Source of the DNA: Acanthococcus lagerstroemiae
Lineage: Eukaryota > Arthropoda > Insecta > Hemiptera > Eriococcidae
Length of the DNA stretch: 64,000 nucleotides
Reading direction: 5' to 3'
NCBI GenBank assembly: GCA_031841125.1
Contig: CM063114.1
Coordinates: 56,194,955-56,258,954 of the forward strand
The notes beneath the pieces were generated by a model, which saw nothing but the letters and a program-made list of their open reading frames with translations, did not search any database and was not told the DNA's origin. Each line of letters opens with the position of its first letter. Position 1 is the stretch's first letter. Position numbers and translations under genes: made by a program. Shown here piece after piece: positions 25,666 through 36,420 of the stretch.

Positions 25666-25979
25666 CAGGGACGTACCGAAGAATTTTTCCTGGGAAGGGG
25701 GGGGGGAGGAGTAAAATCTGTGAAAGTGAAAGTCCCAAACTGACTCAACTCAAAATTCCCACGTATCAAAGCGAAAGAAGAAAAAACTTTTAACTTGTTG
25801 GGTTTTCCCAACTTCTCAACTAAATTCCCAAGTATTACTGGGAAAAAAAAAAAAAGAAAAAAACTTAAACTTGTTGGATTTTCCTCCTAGCCTGACTGAA
25901 ATGGTAAATTTTCCCAACTGCTGAGTGAAAAATTCCTATAGGGGGTAAGTGCCCCCTGCCCCCTATCGGTATGTCCCTG
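25666..25979 (+). mobile_element. hAT-type MITE, family CAGGGACGTACCGA, short copy
   Basis: Left end CAGGGACGTACCGAAGAATT, right end TATCGGTATGTCCCTG. The flanks TTTGTCCG (25658-25665) and TTTATCTG (25980-25987) differ only by two transitions, consistent with an aged 8-bp duplication. The interior has the unit CTCAACTCAAAATTCCC...ATCAAAGC once or twice. 314 bp. Confidence 0.82.
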
Positions 25980-26429
25980 TTTATCTGGCATCACTGATCG
26001 CGTGAAATATAATACCAATAGAATGGGAACGCAGCCGTCGCTCAGTACATCCTTTCAATGTACTGAACGGACAAATGTACAAAAATCGTAATACCTACAA
26101 ACAGAATACAGACTGCTGATGGGCTACGTCTTCAAAAAAATAAGAATAATAATTTTTAAAAAAAGTAAACGCAATAGGGTATTCGCCCCGCAAAACCGCT
26201 AAAAATCATAAATAATCACGAATGAGCAGAATAGCAAAAGTTTTCATAAACTGAATTCGAGTGGAGTCGAAACAAATCGCTGTTCTATTTTTTCATCATT
26301 GCAGCGTGCGGCCTACTTTAGGTCGATTCACACTTGCGAGTAACTCCGCACGAGTAACTCGTTCGCGAGTGACACCAAGATGAGGAGTTGCGAGTAAAGC
26401 AAGCTTTTGGGTTCAAACCTGAAAAGAGT

Positions 26430-27548
26430 GAAGTTGATTCGTTTCTTGTTTTTATTAGGTCTAAAAAGACTAATAGTTGTAAACTACCACTAGATTTTTG
26501 TAAAAATGTTGCATATTTCGAATGAAATCATTAAATTGAGCTGTGATAGTTTCATTTGTACAAGGTATCTACCAGTCCCGGATGTTCCGGAAAAGTTCTG
26601 GAGGCTAAACGTAGGTCCTGAAACCCTGGAAAGGTCCCGAAATTCACTTAACTGTTGCCCAAGTTCCCGGAATTTTTTACAAATGTTGGACACAATTTTC
26701 CCCCCAAAAATATTTTTTGAAAACTAAAAATTCGCCTACAAAACATTGTAAAAATCTGAAAATTTGCCGATTCTTCAATCAAAATATTTCTTAACTGAAA
26801 AAAATAAAATAAAACAGAAGCAAAATATGGGCTCGGGGACTAATTTTTGAGAACGTCCTTCTACTCTCATAAAAAGTCTGCCTTTTTCTACTCTTTATTT
26901 TTCTTCCTTCCTTCGTTCCTCTTTGTACCTTATTTTTGAAGCGCCTTTTTTATAGTGAGCCGCTTGAGACTCTCTCCTTCCTCGGCCCTTTGTGCAAACA
27001 TACACCATCCGAGAGGTTTCTTGGATTCATTTAATACTATGATAATAAGATTCTTTTGACCCATCAAGACTTCCTCCTCCAACTTATGTACAACTTTTAG
27101 GACTCTTTCAGACTTCTGTGAGATCTTCCGAATTTGTTCAAGATATTTTCAGGCCTCATTAAAACATTATACCTTAGAAAATGAAAATGGGCGTCACTTG
27201 GGTTGGGGGGGATTTCTATCCCCCCCCCGATAAGAAATTTGGGGGTAGAAATTATCAAAATTTCCCCCCTCCCAATTCAAAGGTAAATAATTATATTTAT
27301 AGGTACTTGCAGTTATAAAAAATTTGTAAACGAATTAGTGCCATGTGATACCGCAATTAATAGTACCGTACCATACACTTAACTCGCAATACACATACAT
27401 AGTGTCTAACAAAATCGAAATCTGAAAATAAATGACCTTCACCCCTCCCCCATTTGCTATGAATGCGCTAAAATAATAACCTAAAGCTAAATATACTTCT
27501 TCATCTACAATACTACATTTTCAGGGGGGAAAAAACTAATTTTATTGT
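26430..27548. other. Interior of the split element, no gene recognised
   Basis: Contains T-rich and GACT-like words (27055-27160) and a G/C-run inverted pair at 27200-27275. No frame with a recognisable product. Confidence 0.35.
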
Positions 27549-28310
27549 ATAAGGTAGATGAGTCTGATAAGGCCCGGATCCACAATATAATGTACCGATC
27601 TTGACTACTATGCTTTAGACTGCATTAAAACGTACAGCAAAGTCGTTCCTTCATGATACGGCAACACTGTCCAATAGTTTTTATCAAGATATTAGTCTAC
27701 TCTGGTGCGAGATATGCCGGTTGATGATTTTCCAATAACGTAAAAAGTTCTCCGATGTGTTTTTTGTGTAACTTGGAAGATTTACGAGTATTATGTTAGT
27801 CAAATGGAATTTATCCAGAAATCAAACATTGGATAGTTGTTGTAATGATAGTTGGTTAACGATCGACGCCAGAAAAGTTAAATTCGAGCAATTTGTAACC
27901 GAGGTATGCGATACTCACGAAAAATAGTGTTATGTAACCTAATAAGGCCCAGCCTGGTAAGATCAATTGATTATCATTTCAGGTATAACTTCCTCATAAA
28001 TTTCTATTTGAACCATGCTTAACTTTTTATTTACCGAATTTGAGGTCAGGATTATTAGGTACTAGGTTGGGTCTTATTAGGTTATAGGCCCAGGCTTCTT
28101 TGGTGCGCTGGCCTTATCAAGTTTTGAAAACGGGGTATTTTTATTAGAAGATCTGAGGAACGTGGAGCAGTATAGAAAAATTTCAAGCTAGCCAATTTTT
28201 AAATATTGCAGTCGACAACCATAACACAAAAAAGGAAAAACATCACTTACATGAAAGTCTGGAGAGCCAAGACCTTAAATTAGGGCCTTATTGAGCTCAC
28301 CTACCTTAAT
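27549..28310. mobile_element. TIR element, terminus TAAGGTAGRTGAG, nested
   Basis: The left end ATAAGGTAGATGAG...ATAAGGCCC and the reverse complement of the right end ATTAAGGTAGGTGAG...ATAAGGCCC match over about 27 bases. The word AATAAGGCCC also recurs inside (about 27940), beside CAGCCTGGTAAGATC. Flanks suggest a TA or similar duplication but are ambiguous. No transposase frame was seen, so it is non-autonomous. Confidence 0.6.
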
Positions 28311-28401
28311 ACGCGCATGGTGATCACGTCTCACACGACTCACACGAGCATGTCATACATGCGAAGACTTGTAAGTTGATATTTCGATTTATCGTCATTA
28401 T

Positions 28402-29887
28402 CAGGGCTGCAATTTTTATGCACAAAAAGTAGCGAAATATGCGCATATTTTATGCACTGAATTCAGTCTAAATAATATACCGAAAATATGCGCCAAAATT
28501 GTAAAATATGCATAAATATGTAAATACAATATGGGTATATCATTTCAAAGGAAAAATTAAGTTGGATACGCTACACTGAGACAATTTTTATCATATTTTA
28601 AAATGATCCAGTAAAGTATCTCCTTAAGAGTCCAATCTTCTTTTAATAGGAGATGCACCCAGGATATAATGCACCTATCCGTAATTTCTTGATGACTGAT
28701 GAATGTGATGCGGGCAAGAGAAAGGTTATCTCACATGCAAAAGAACATATGTGTACGTCCAAGCATAAAGGGACCATGTTGTCGGTATGGAGTTAGGATC
28801 AGTTCCAGAAACTACATTAAATTCCCTACAAAATGAGCCATAGTGGAGGTCAGTAGCTGGAGAATGCACTTTTCCAGAGGACTTTGAAAGTGAAATTCCA
28901 AAAAAGGTGCTTTTCAGAAAAAAAACGTTTCAAGCTTAGAGCAAAGAAAAAATTAAAAAAAAGCATGAAACAGTGAAAAAGTGAACTGGTCACTTTTTTC
29001 GTTTGAAAATGACTAAATGGAATCCCTCCAGTGTATTATTGAAAAACTCCACCCGCTTCAGCTGGAGAAATCCATTACCGATAAGATGGTCCCTTTTCAA
29101 AAATATTAAATTTTGAATTGTTTTTCGGCCCTACTTTACGCAAAAAAATAATGATAGGCATGTACGAAACAGATTTTATTAATCTGAAAAGGTAAAAAAA
29201 TTAAACGTTGATTATTCTGTAAGTGGAACAAAAAAGAAGTATTATAAAAAAAAATACAAAACGATTCTTAGTTCAACACTTTTTCCCAAAAATAATATTT
29301 CAAGAATTTTTTCGGTACAATGTTCGAATCATCAAATTTTTCGGATGATTTTTAGGCCGAAAAAAGTGGAAAAAATGTTCAACCGACAACATGGTCCCTT
29401 CCCACTTTTTATTCAAATCGATATTACAGAGGAACGGTGATAGGTACAGTGGTGGGGTAAGCGGGGGGAGATATCGCAGGGTTGCCTCTCTCAGAAACAC
29501 TCAAAAACCCATTTTCGGTAATTTTGGCCCCACGCTCGAAAAATGGCTCTATTTTGAAAACTAAAATCGACAACATGGTCCCTTTATGCTTGAACGTACA
29601 CATATTTTTCTAAAAGCTTTTCTACTGATTCATTAACCATTAAGTCTTCTCAATTTTTTTTTGGAGTCGGACATCATTCTCAACACTAAAGAAATAATTT
29701 TTTGGGGGAAAAAATTGAGAGATAAGCAGAATTGGTGCAAAATATGCGGTAAACGCCAAAAATATGCGAAATATGCAGGATGAAGTGCTGCTCATTTGAC
29801 TCAGAATTCTGTGATTCGTGAAGATATTTTGAAACTTATAATACGCCATAGATAAAAATATGAATTTGCATAAAAATTGCAGGCCTG
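28402..29887. mobile_element. hAT-type element, terminus CAGGSCTGCAATTTTTATGC
   Basis: Left end CAGGGCTGCAATTTTTATGC and reverse complement of right end CAGGCCTGCAATTTTTATGC agree at 19 of 20 positions. A perfect 8-bp duplication GTCATTAT flanks it (28394-28401 and 29888-29895). AATATGCG words repeat near both ends. The 1486-bp interior has no transposase frame but has its own inverted pair at 28746-28784 and 29568-29605, suggesting a second element nested inside or a duplicated subterminal region. Confidence 0.9.
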
Positions 29888-30271
29888 GTCATTATAATAG
29901 AATTTTCTAATTCTAAATGATTTCTCTTTCATGGTTTTAATTTGCTGATTCATAAATTTTTAAATGACCATGACTGAAAATAAATGACGTAAATTACTGT
30001 TCGACACTTCGATACAACATACTACACCCCTTCCCCCAAAAAATCCACCAACGCCGACGAATGTAGGTCAACACTACTGAAAAAATCACTCCCTCAAAAA
30101 AAAAAATTCCAGCGACGCCACTGCTCTGAAAAGAGTAACAGAGTTGCGAGCTACTCGTCAATAATTGGCCGGGCCAATTCTTCTCGGCACTCGTATTACT
30201 CGATCTGCGAGTTGAATGTTCCACACATGCTCGTGATCGAGCTCGTGCAGACTCGCAAGTGTGAATCGGCC

Positions 30272-30483
30272 TTTTGCAACGATTTTCCGCAGCCACTCGC
30301 GGTGATAGTGTAGTGGTAGTATTGAAACGCCATTTTGTCAGGGATGGAGTTCGCTGTCGTAGATAAGGATACTTGCATGACAGCGTAGCGTGCGAGACAG
30401 TGTGTATGTGTGAGTAGATGACTGTGCAAGTACGAACATATCCGCGCAGAATCGCAACCGAATACGTAGGATGACTACGAGTG
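30272..30483 (+). promoter_or_regulatory. Possible promoter upstream of candidate first exon
   Basis: A CpG-rich unique stretch starts exactly where the split TIR element ends. A CAGTG word at about 30483-30487 within GAGTGCAGTGTCGAGTG could serve as an initiator, and a GACGG word lies about 35 bases further on. No TATA box is evident. This is compositional inference only. Confidence 0.25.
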
Positions 30484-30820
30484 CAGTGTCGAGTGTCGTC
30501 GTTTGTGGTGCTCGTTCGACGGTCCGGCTTTTAAATCGTTTTTTATCGAGTGTGTTTCGTTTAATTAGTGTGCAAATGCTTATTTAACTTTTAATTCTTT
30601 TATCGTTGAGTCGTTGAGTGGTGTTTAAGATTAGTGTGCATTGTGCAAGTGTACATTTGACTTCAGTATTCGTTTATCGGTGAGTCGTGTTCCATTTAAC
30701 CGGGCGTTCTGTTTCGTAATTTCGTTTACGTAGCGTACATTGTGTATGTGCTCTGTGCTGTGTTGATTGTTTTGTTCGCGATGTTCATGGTCCCCAATTA
30801 GCAGATTGGCGTTATGTCTG
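30484..30820 (+). CDS. Candidate first exon (5' UTR plus start codon) of a host gene
   Basis: The stretch reads like an insect 5' leader: CpG-rich, T- and GTG-rich, no repeats, with phrases such as ATTAGTGTGCA twice. A short upstream frame ATG at 30781 ends in TAG at 30801. A second ATG at 30814 (G at -3) is followed after seven coding bases by GTATGTAAG at 30821, a strong U1-type splice donor. That would give a phase-1 intron right after Met-Ser. If correct, the gene runs rightward and its next exon is far away or outside the window. No protein identity can be inferred. The coordinates of the exon start are approximate. The alternative is a noncoding RNA exon or chance. Confidence 0.3.
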
Positions 30821-30822
30821 GT

Positions 30823-32041
30823 ATGTAAGCGAATTATTATTATAATCACAATTTACCAACGTGATTGATTTTTATCGTATGTACGCTGTCTCCACCGGCT
30901 ACCGCTATACTTCGTAGCATCAAAATATGATCGTGATTGATGATAAACTATACCGGGAACAAACGCTTTCCCTGCAATCGGAGATTATTACATACATTTT
31001 ACTAAGATACTGTAGAGGGTAGCCGAAATAATTTGATATGTAGGTATTACCGATGCCAAATGAGAGTTGTTGCGAGGGATTACATTTACACACACACATG
31101 AACGCGCCAAGCTTGTAATGTATCATGGGACTACTGATGATACAGCAACGGCGCAGAGCGAACCGATTTTTCTAAGCGCAGTGTGGACGGTTTTAAACTC
31201 AATATGAATTTTAAGAGAGGCTGTCTACCTGGATCCTTCAGCGCGCCAAACTGTTCGTTCGGAAATAATTTGCCCGTGCATTGCATTCAATGTTGCAGTG
31301 TAATATGATGCTCGGTGCGCCCGTTGTCTAAGCGGCTCGGCTCTGCAAAACTCCACCGATTTGGGTTTCTCAGACAATACTGATAGAAAATATTATTTGC
31401 ATCTAGAATGTTGAACTGTATTGATGCATCAGAACGTCTGTAGGGCAGGCCAGTAGCTAATATCAGGAGTGGCGTAGCGTCGGGGGGGGGGGCACGTGCC
31501 CCTATATTTTTACATAGCCTTCTAATATCGGCGATTTTTAAAAAATACCTCAATTTTCGACTTTTTCTCCCTTGAAAATTTTATTTCACCCCCCCCTCCC
31601 CCCACCCCTTTGCGAAAATCCTACCTACGAGAAACTCTAGCTGCGATTGTAGCTGCGAGCTGGAAATATGATGTTCATGCGAATGTGGAATGAAGGAATG
31701 AATTTATAGACTGAGTGAACGAATGAATTCTAGACTGATTGAATGAATGAGAGTGAATTAAGTGTGATGCAGAGGATCAGGCATAAAGCGTGCATTACTC
31801 ATGCAAGATTATTAGATTGTGTACATTAAAGATTTTATGGTACTTCTCTTTATTCAAATGAAAAATGAATAAAAAAAACATTATTTGTTTTTCAATATGA
31901 ATGAATTATTAAATGAAAACGAATTAACAGTATGGTAAAAGTAATATAAAAGAGTATCCCAGTGGAATTTTCAGCAATATTCTCTTTCACTATTGAATTA
32001 CAAAAAATCAAAAAACATTTATTTTCCAGTGTGGATGAATT
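30823..32041. other. No gene recognised; solo hAT-like terminus at 31464
   Basis: CAGGAGTGGCGTAGC at 31464 followed by a 12-base G run looks like a hAT MITE left end, and C-rich sequence follows at 31590-31605, but no matching right end or duplication is visible. GAATGAATGAA words recur at 31680-31760. Confidence 0.4.
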
Positions 32042-32049
32042 ATCAAACA

Positions 32050-32231
32050 CAGGGCCGTACCCAGGAGTTGAGTATGGGGGGGGGGTGCGATTAAGATGAA
32101 TTTGTTTTCTGAGGTCTGAGTACTAGGGGTATAATCAGCCACAGATCCGCCCTCTTCTCCATCTCAACCAATTTTTTTTCATGTTTTTTTAGCCAAGGGG
32201 GGTGAACCCTTCCCTCGTCGGTACTGCCCTG
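32050..32231. mobile_element. hAT-type MITE, terminus CAGGGCMGTACC
   Basis: Left end CAGGGCCGTACCCAGGAG; reverse complement of right end CAGGGCAGTACCGACGAGG. A perfect 8-bp duplication ATCAAACA flanks it (32042-32049 and 32232-32239). A 10-base G run lies about 25 bases inside the left end. 182 bp, non-autonomous. Confidence 0.88.
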
Positions 32232-32239
32232 ATCAAACA

Positions 32240-32629
32240 AAACGAATTAATAGTTGGTACAGATCCAATATGAATGAATTATCAAACGGAAGTGAATTAA
32301 CAGTGGGGTAAATAATGAAACAAGCAAGAGAGTCACGTGAATGAATGAATGAATCAAATAAATCAGTCATTTTACAGAATCAGATCAACTGAATCAAATC
32401 ATTCAGATGCATTAGAATTTTCATCTGTAGTAAATGGTTCGTTATTACTTATTAGGATGTGGAATGAAATGTAGAGAGCATTTGTGACACTTCACACAGG
32501 CATGCTAATAAAGACATGTAAGGAGATAGAGTGATCAAAATGGATATTCTCTATCCTTCACTATGGGGGGGGGGCAAGATTATTAGTCTCATTTAATGAA
32601 AATTACAGATGGGAATTCTAATCCAGTGA
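32240..32629. other. No gene recognised
   Basis: GAATGAATGAAT-type simple words near 32340 and a 10-base G run near 32565. Nothing coding. Confidence 0.4.
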
Positions 32630-32637
32630 TCTGATTC

Positions 32638-34130
32638 CGGGAACGTACCGAAGAGTTTTTCCTGGTGGAGGGGGGGGGGGCAAAAATTGTGAAGGTCCCA
32701 ACTGGCTCAACTCAAAATTTCCAAGTATCAATGCATCGAAGTAAAAAAAAAAAGTTTTGATTGACTTATCGGATTTTTCAATTGATGACTTAACTCAAAA
32801 ATCTCACATATCAAAGCAAAAAAAAACCTTTTGACTTGTTGGATTTTCTCAACTCAATTCTCAAGTCTCAAAGTAAGCAAAAAGAAAAACTTTGGATTGA
32901 CGTACTGGATTTCTCCAAATGATGACTCAATTCAAAATTCCCAAGTATCAAAGTTTAAAAAAAATTAAAAAAAAGTTTTGACTTGTTGTATTTGTACAAC
33001 TTCTCAACACAATTCCCAAGTGACAAAGCAAATAAAAAAAAACAACTTTTGATTGACTTATTGGGTTTTTCCAACTGATGCTGACTCAACTCCCCAAGTA
33101 TCAAAGCAAAAAAAAAACCTTTTGACTGGTTTGATTTTTCCCAACTTCTTAACTCAATTACCAAGTGTCAAAGCAAATAAGAAACAGCAACAACTTTTGA
33201 TTGACTTGTTGGATTTTTTCCAACTGGTGCTGACTTAACTCAAAATTCCCAAATATCAAAGCAAAAAACAAAACAACTTTTTATTTGTTGGATTTTCTCA
33301 ACTTCTTAACTCAGTTCCCAAATCTCAGAGCAAGCAGAAATAAAAACACTGGATTGACTTCTGATTTTTCCAAATGATGACTCAATTCAAAATTCCCAAG
33401 TATCAAAAAGAAAATGACTTGTTGGATTTTTACTACTTCTCAATTTAATTCCCAAGTGATAAAGCAAATAACAAAAAAAAACAACTTTTGATAGACTTAT
33501 TGGATTTTTCCAACTGATGCTGACTCAACTCAAAATTCCCAAATATCAAAGCAAAATAAAACTTCTTGACTTGTTGGATTTTCCCAACTTCTTAACTCAG
33601 TTCCCACGTGTCAAAGCAAATAAAAAACAGCAACAACTTTTGATTGACTTATTGGATTTTTCCAACTGATGCTGACTCAACTCAAAATTCCCAAATATCA
33701 AAGAAAAAAAACAAGAAAAAAAAACATTTTTTGTTGAATTTTTTCAACTTCTTAACTCAATTTCTAAGTCTGAAAGCAAAAAGGAAAACATTGGATTAAC
33801 TTACTGGATTTTTCCAAATGATGACTCAATTCAAAATGCCCAAGTATCAAAAAGAAAAAATAACTTGGATTTTTCCAACTTCTCAACTCAATTCCCAAGT
33901 GTCAAAGCAAATAAAAAACGATAACTTTTGATTAACTTATTGGATTTTTCCAACTGATGCTGACTCAACTCAAAATTCCCAGATATCAAAGCAAAAAAAA
34001 ATTGAAAAAAGAACGTTTGATTTTTGGATTTTCTCAACTCCGTCTGATTAAAACGGTAAATTTTCCAACTGTTGACTAAAAAATTCCTAGGGGTGGGGGG
34101 TTGCTATCCCTCCTTGTCGGTACATCCCTG
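32638..34130 (+). mobile_element. hAT-type MITE with internal satellite expansion, family CAGGGACGTACCGA
   Basis: The ends CGGGAACGTACCGAAGAG and TGTCGGTACATCCCTG match the family of 11430-11673 and 25666-25979. A perfect 8-bp duplication TCTGATTC flanks it (32630-32637 and 34131-34138). Instead of the usual 244-314 bp it is 1493 bp, because the interior is an array of about 18 monomers of roughly 74 bases. Each monomer has the frame: TTGACTTRTTGGATTTT, CCAACT, ACTCAA...TTCCCAAGT, CAAAGCAAA. Two monomer types alternate, one with CAACTTCTTAACTCAATTCC and one with CAACTGATGCTGACTCAACT. Confidence 0.88.
32703..34000. repeat. Satellite array inside the MITE with higher-order period of about 450 bases
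   Basis: Anchor positions of successive monomers include about 32703, 32785, 32847, 32922, 33001, 33076, 33144, 33226, 33302, 33376, 33437, 33516, 33589, 33666, 33748, 33820, 33879 and 33955. The variant monomer with CCAAATGATGACTCAATTCA recurs only at about 32922, 33376 and 33820, every sixth monomer, giving a higher-order unit of about 445-455 bases. Confidence 0.8.
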
Positions 34131-34138
34131 TCTGATTC

Positions 34139-34885
34139 CTTGAAAATAAACAAGTCAGATATTGTGTTAAGTGACAAAGATACTTATGTCGTTTAATATA
34201 TTATTTAGTTAGTTTATGTTCATGTCACAAAATGATCCAACGAATTACGACCAATTAAGAGTGGTGACAACAATATAGTTTCACAAAAAGCCTAAAACTG
34301 TATTTCAAGATGGACTATTTTCTCTGACCTGAGGACGTAAAACATCCTGAGAGGAACTACAACAATTTAAATAAAAAGTGAATGCAATGAAGTATTTCCT
34401 TTGCAAAAACCCTAAATTTTTTTTGATAAAAACGTGGCAGTTTGCATTCTTTGCGTGGGTCTCTTGAGACTCAAAAATAAAACTTACCCAGTATCGGGAT
34501 TGACTTCTTTTGTGACTGAAAGTAAAGCCCTTCCTCTTCCCCAAAAAGCAGCCCCCTCCCCCCAAAAAATGGTGGACTACCATATTTACGAGAAATATTT
34601 CAAACAGAAGTTATTTCTCGCAACATTTTGCATAAGAAAGGTTATTTAACTACCGGAGAACTCTCAAATAGATTGGGGATAGGGGAGGTTGAATATGAAT
34701 CTTTTTGCTGCTACACAATAACACAGGCTTTGCGTGGGAAAAATGTGCCATTTTTGGTAATTTTTCCAGTGTCATTAATTTTTATAACCGGACAGAGCAC
34801 CAATTAGCATAGTTTTTATCAAATTTTTGAAAATTTTAAAGGAATTTTAGAACCTTGAGATATTGTTGTTATCTAGGTTTTTGAG
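34139..34885. other. No gene recognised
   Basis: Frames 34305-34583 (minus) and 34434-34649 (plus) overlap and show no motif. A C-rich patch lies near 34553. Confidence 0.4.
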
Positions 34886-34888
34886 GTC

Positions 34889-35520
34889 ATGGAATTCATT
34901 TTTCGTACCTGTTTGCCCCTAACTTGAAAATTTTGAACCACAATGGGCAAGGGTAAAGAATTACATTGAATGAGAGTGTCGTTTTCCCGGGGGTGTGGAA
35001 TCGATTTCTGACATTAACTTTCGGTTACCTTGAAAATTGAAAAATCTAAAGTAGGGGTGGGGGAGACTGGAAATGAATAAAAAATGAGATGAATATCGCT
35101 TTACAGGTATTCGGGGCTATGGAATCCGTTTCCGACATCTTCAGTTATAATTAAAATTGACAGATGTAGACGAAGGGGGCAGAAATGAGAAAAAATTGAA
35201 AACTCGAGATGAATATCGTTTCGTAGGTTTTCGGGACCATGAAATCCATTTCAGACATTGCACTTTGGTTACGACGAAAATTGTGAAAACTAGGGTCGGA
35301 GGGGGGGGGGTGAAGACGAAAAAGAATTTACAAGTTCGAGACTGATATTGTTTCACAGCTTTACGGGACTGTGGAATCCATTTTTGACATGGATTTTCAG
35401 TTTTAATAATTTGTAAAACTAGGTTGGAGTGAGGATTTGGGAATAGGATGATAATTGAAAGTATAGGATGGGTAGGTGACAGCTTATAAGTTTCGCGGGT
35501 TGTTGAATTCTTAACATGCT
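34889..35520. repeat. Minisatellite of about 105-132 bases, about six diverged units
   Basis: The anchor GGAATCCATTTCTGACAT and variants occur at about 34891, 34997, 35121, 35241, 35373 and 35504. Each is preceded by a TTTCGGG- or TTACGGG-type word, and most are followed by TGAAAATTGA then a G-rich tract. The array is noncoding; frames such as 35141-35356 are products of the repeat. Confidence 0.7.
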
Positions 35521-35699
35521 GGACTCGACCCTGAAGAACAATTTCCGCTGAACTTGGGCTTGTTATTTGAAAAATGTGAAGTTTTTTCGTTTGCCTAGAT
35601 CGTATAGTGAAAATTACATATAAATACTTTTAAGGAGCATATGAGCTGATCAATAAGTTAACAGCGAGCTCCTATCGATATGTGAGATGTCAATTAATC

Positions 35700-36420
35700 G
35701 GAGCTACGGTTATTGAATCTTACAAATAATCGATTACTTGGCGAGAAAAAACCTCATTCGCTTCTCCGTTACCCATTAAATTTAAAAAGTATACGAAGTT
35801 TTGAGAAGTTTTCAAAGTTCATTATATTATTCGGAAAATTGCTTCGAATGTCGCTTTTAATGCTTGAAATTTATTCGTTTTGTAGAGGAATGAGTTTTAC
35901 CAACTTGAAAAGTTTCTGTGTGACTACAGTGTGCGCGAAAATGAACGTAACGCTTTTCCTATTTTACAAAAAAAAAAAAAAAAAAAAGGCATCCACCGTT
36001 TGTTTTGAAAATATATTTCACGTCATAATGGAGATTAATGAAGGGCAGACACACGAATGTCCTCCGATTTAGAGAACCATGTGAGCACGGACAGCGGGCA
36101 AAGTGCGGCAGTCTGTATGTATTTTTTTGACGCAATTATTCTGTTTTGAGAGCTTGATTTATAAGCCAACCTATAATTGTCATGTGCGGGTATACGTGAG
36201 GTGTCACCGAGAACCGCGGGCTAGGGGCTTGCAATTTCAGACAGCCCGCAATCGACTACTCGATGCCGGGTATTTATTTCATAAAAATTCGACCGTAGTT
36301 TCGCGAACAGCGGATTTTCTCGAGATATTCCTATCTTCCGCTCGTTCTGCGTGTTTTCCGCCAACTCGTCGACAAATTCGCGCGGTTCTGACGCGAAAAA
36401 TGAAAACTTAACAAGCGTAA
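35700..36420. promoter_or_regulatory. CpG-rich unique block
   Basis: CpG is dense especially from about 36200 to 36410 (AACTCGTCGACAAATTCGCG, CGAGATATTCC), interrupted by a 20-base A run near 35970. Plus-strand frames 35713-36072 and 36103-36411 are open but show no domain. It resembles the other CpG blocks and may be regulatory DNA or an unrecognised exon. Confidence 0.3.

Larger units (their letters stand above)
26321..30271. mobile_element. Small TIR element split by about 3.7 kb of nested insertions
   Basis: GGTCGATTCACACTTGCGAG at 26321 is matched by the reverse complement of 30252-30271 (GGCCGATTCACACTTGCGAG). Both subterminal parts are rich in CGAGTAACTCG-like words. The word CTGAAAAGAGT occurs in direct orientation at 26419-26429 and 30126-30136, as if it were a target duplication around an insertion. 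Removing the interior leaves an element of about 244 bp, a usual MITE size. The outer flanks (TTA left, TTT right) do not give a clear duplication, so the superfamily is undetermined. Confidence 0.55.

Noticed and set aside
25205..25738. Longest minus-strand frame (177 residues) as a gene
   Set aside because: It runs from the right end of one hAT MITE across spacer into another MITE and has no recognisable motif.
31464..31620. Complete hAT MITE
   Set aside because: A left-end-like CAGGAGTGGCGTAGC and G run are present but no right end or 8-bp duplication could be found.
36103..36411. Plus-strand frame in CpG block as a host exon
   Set aside because: No conserved motif and no convincing acceptor/donor pair; kept only as a CpG-rich block.
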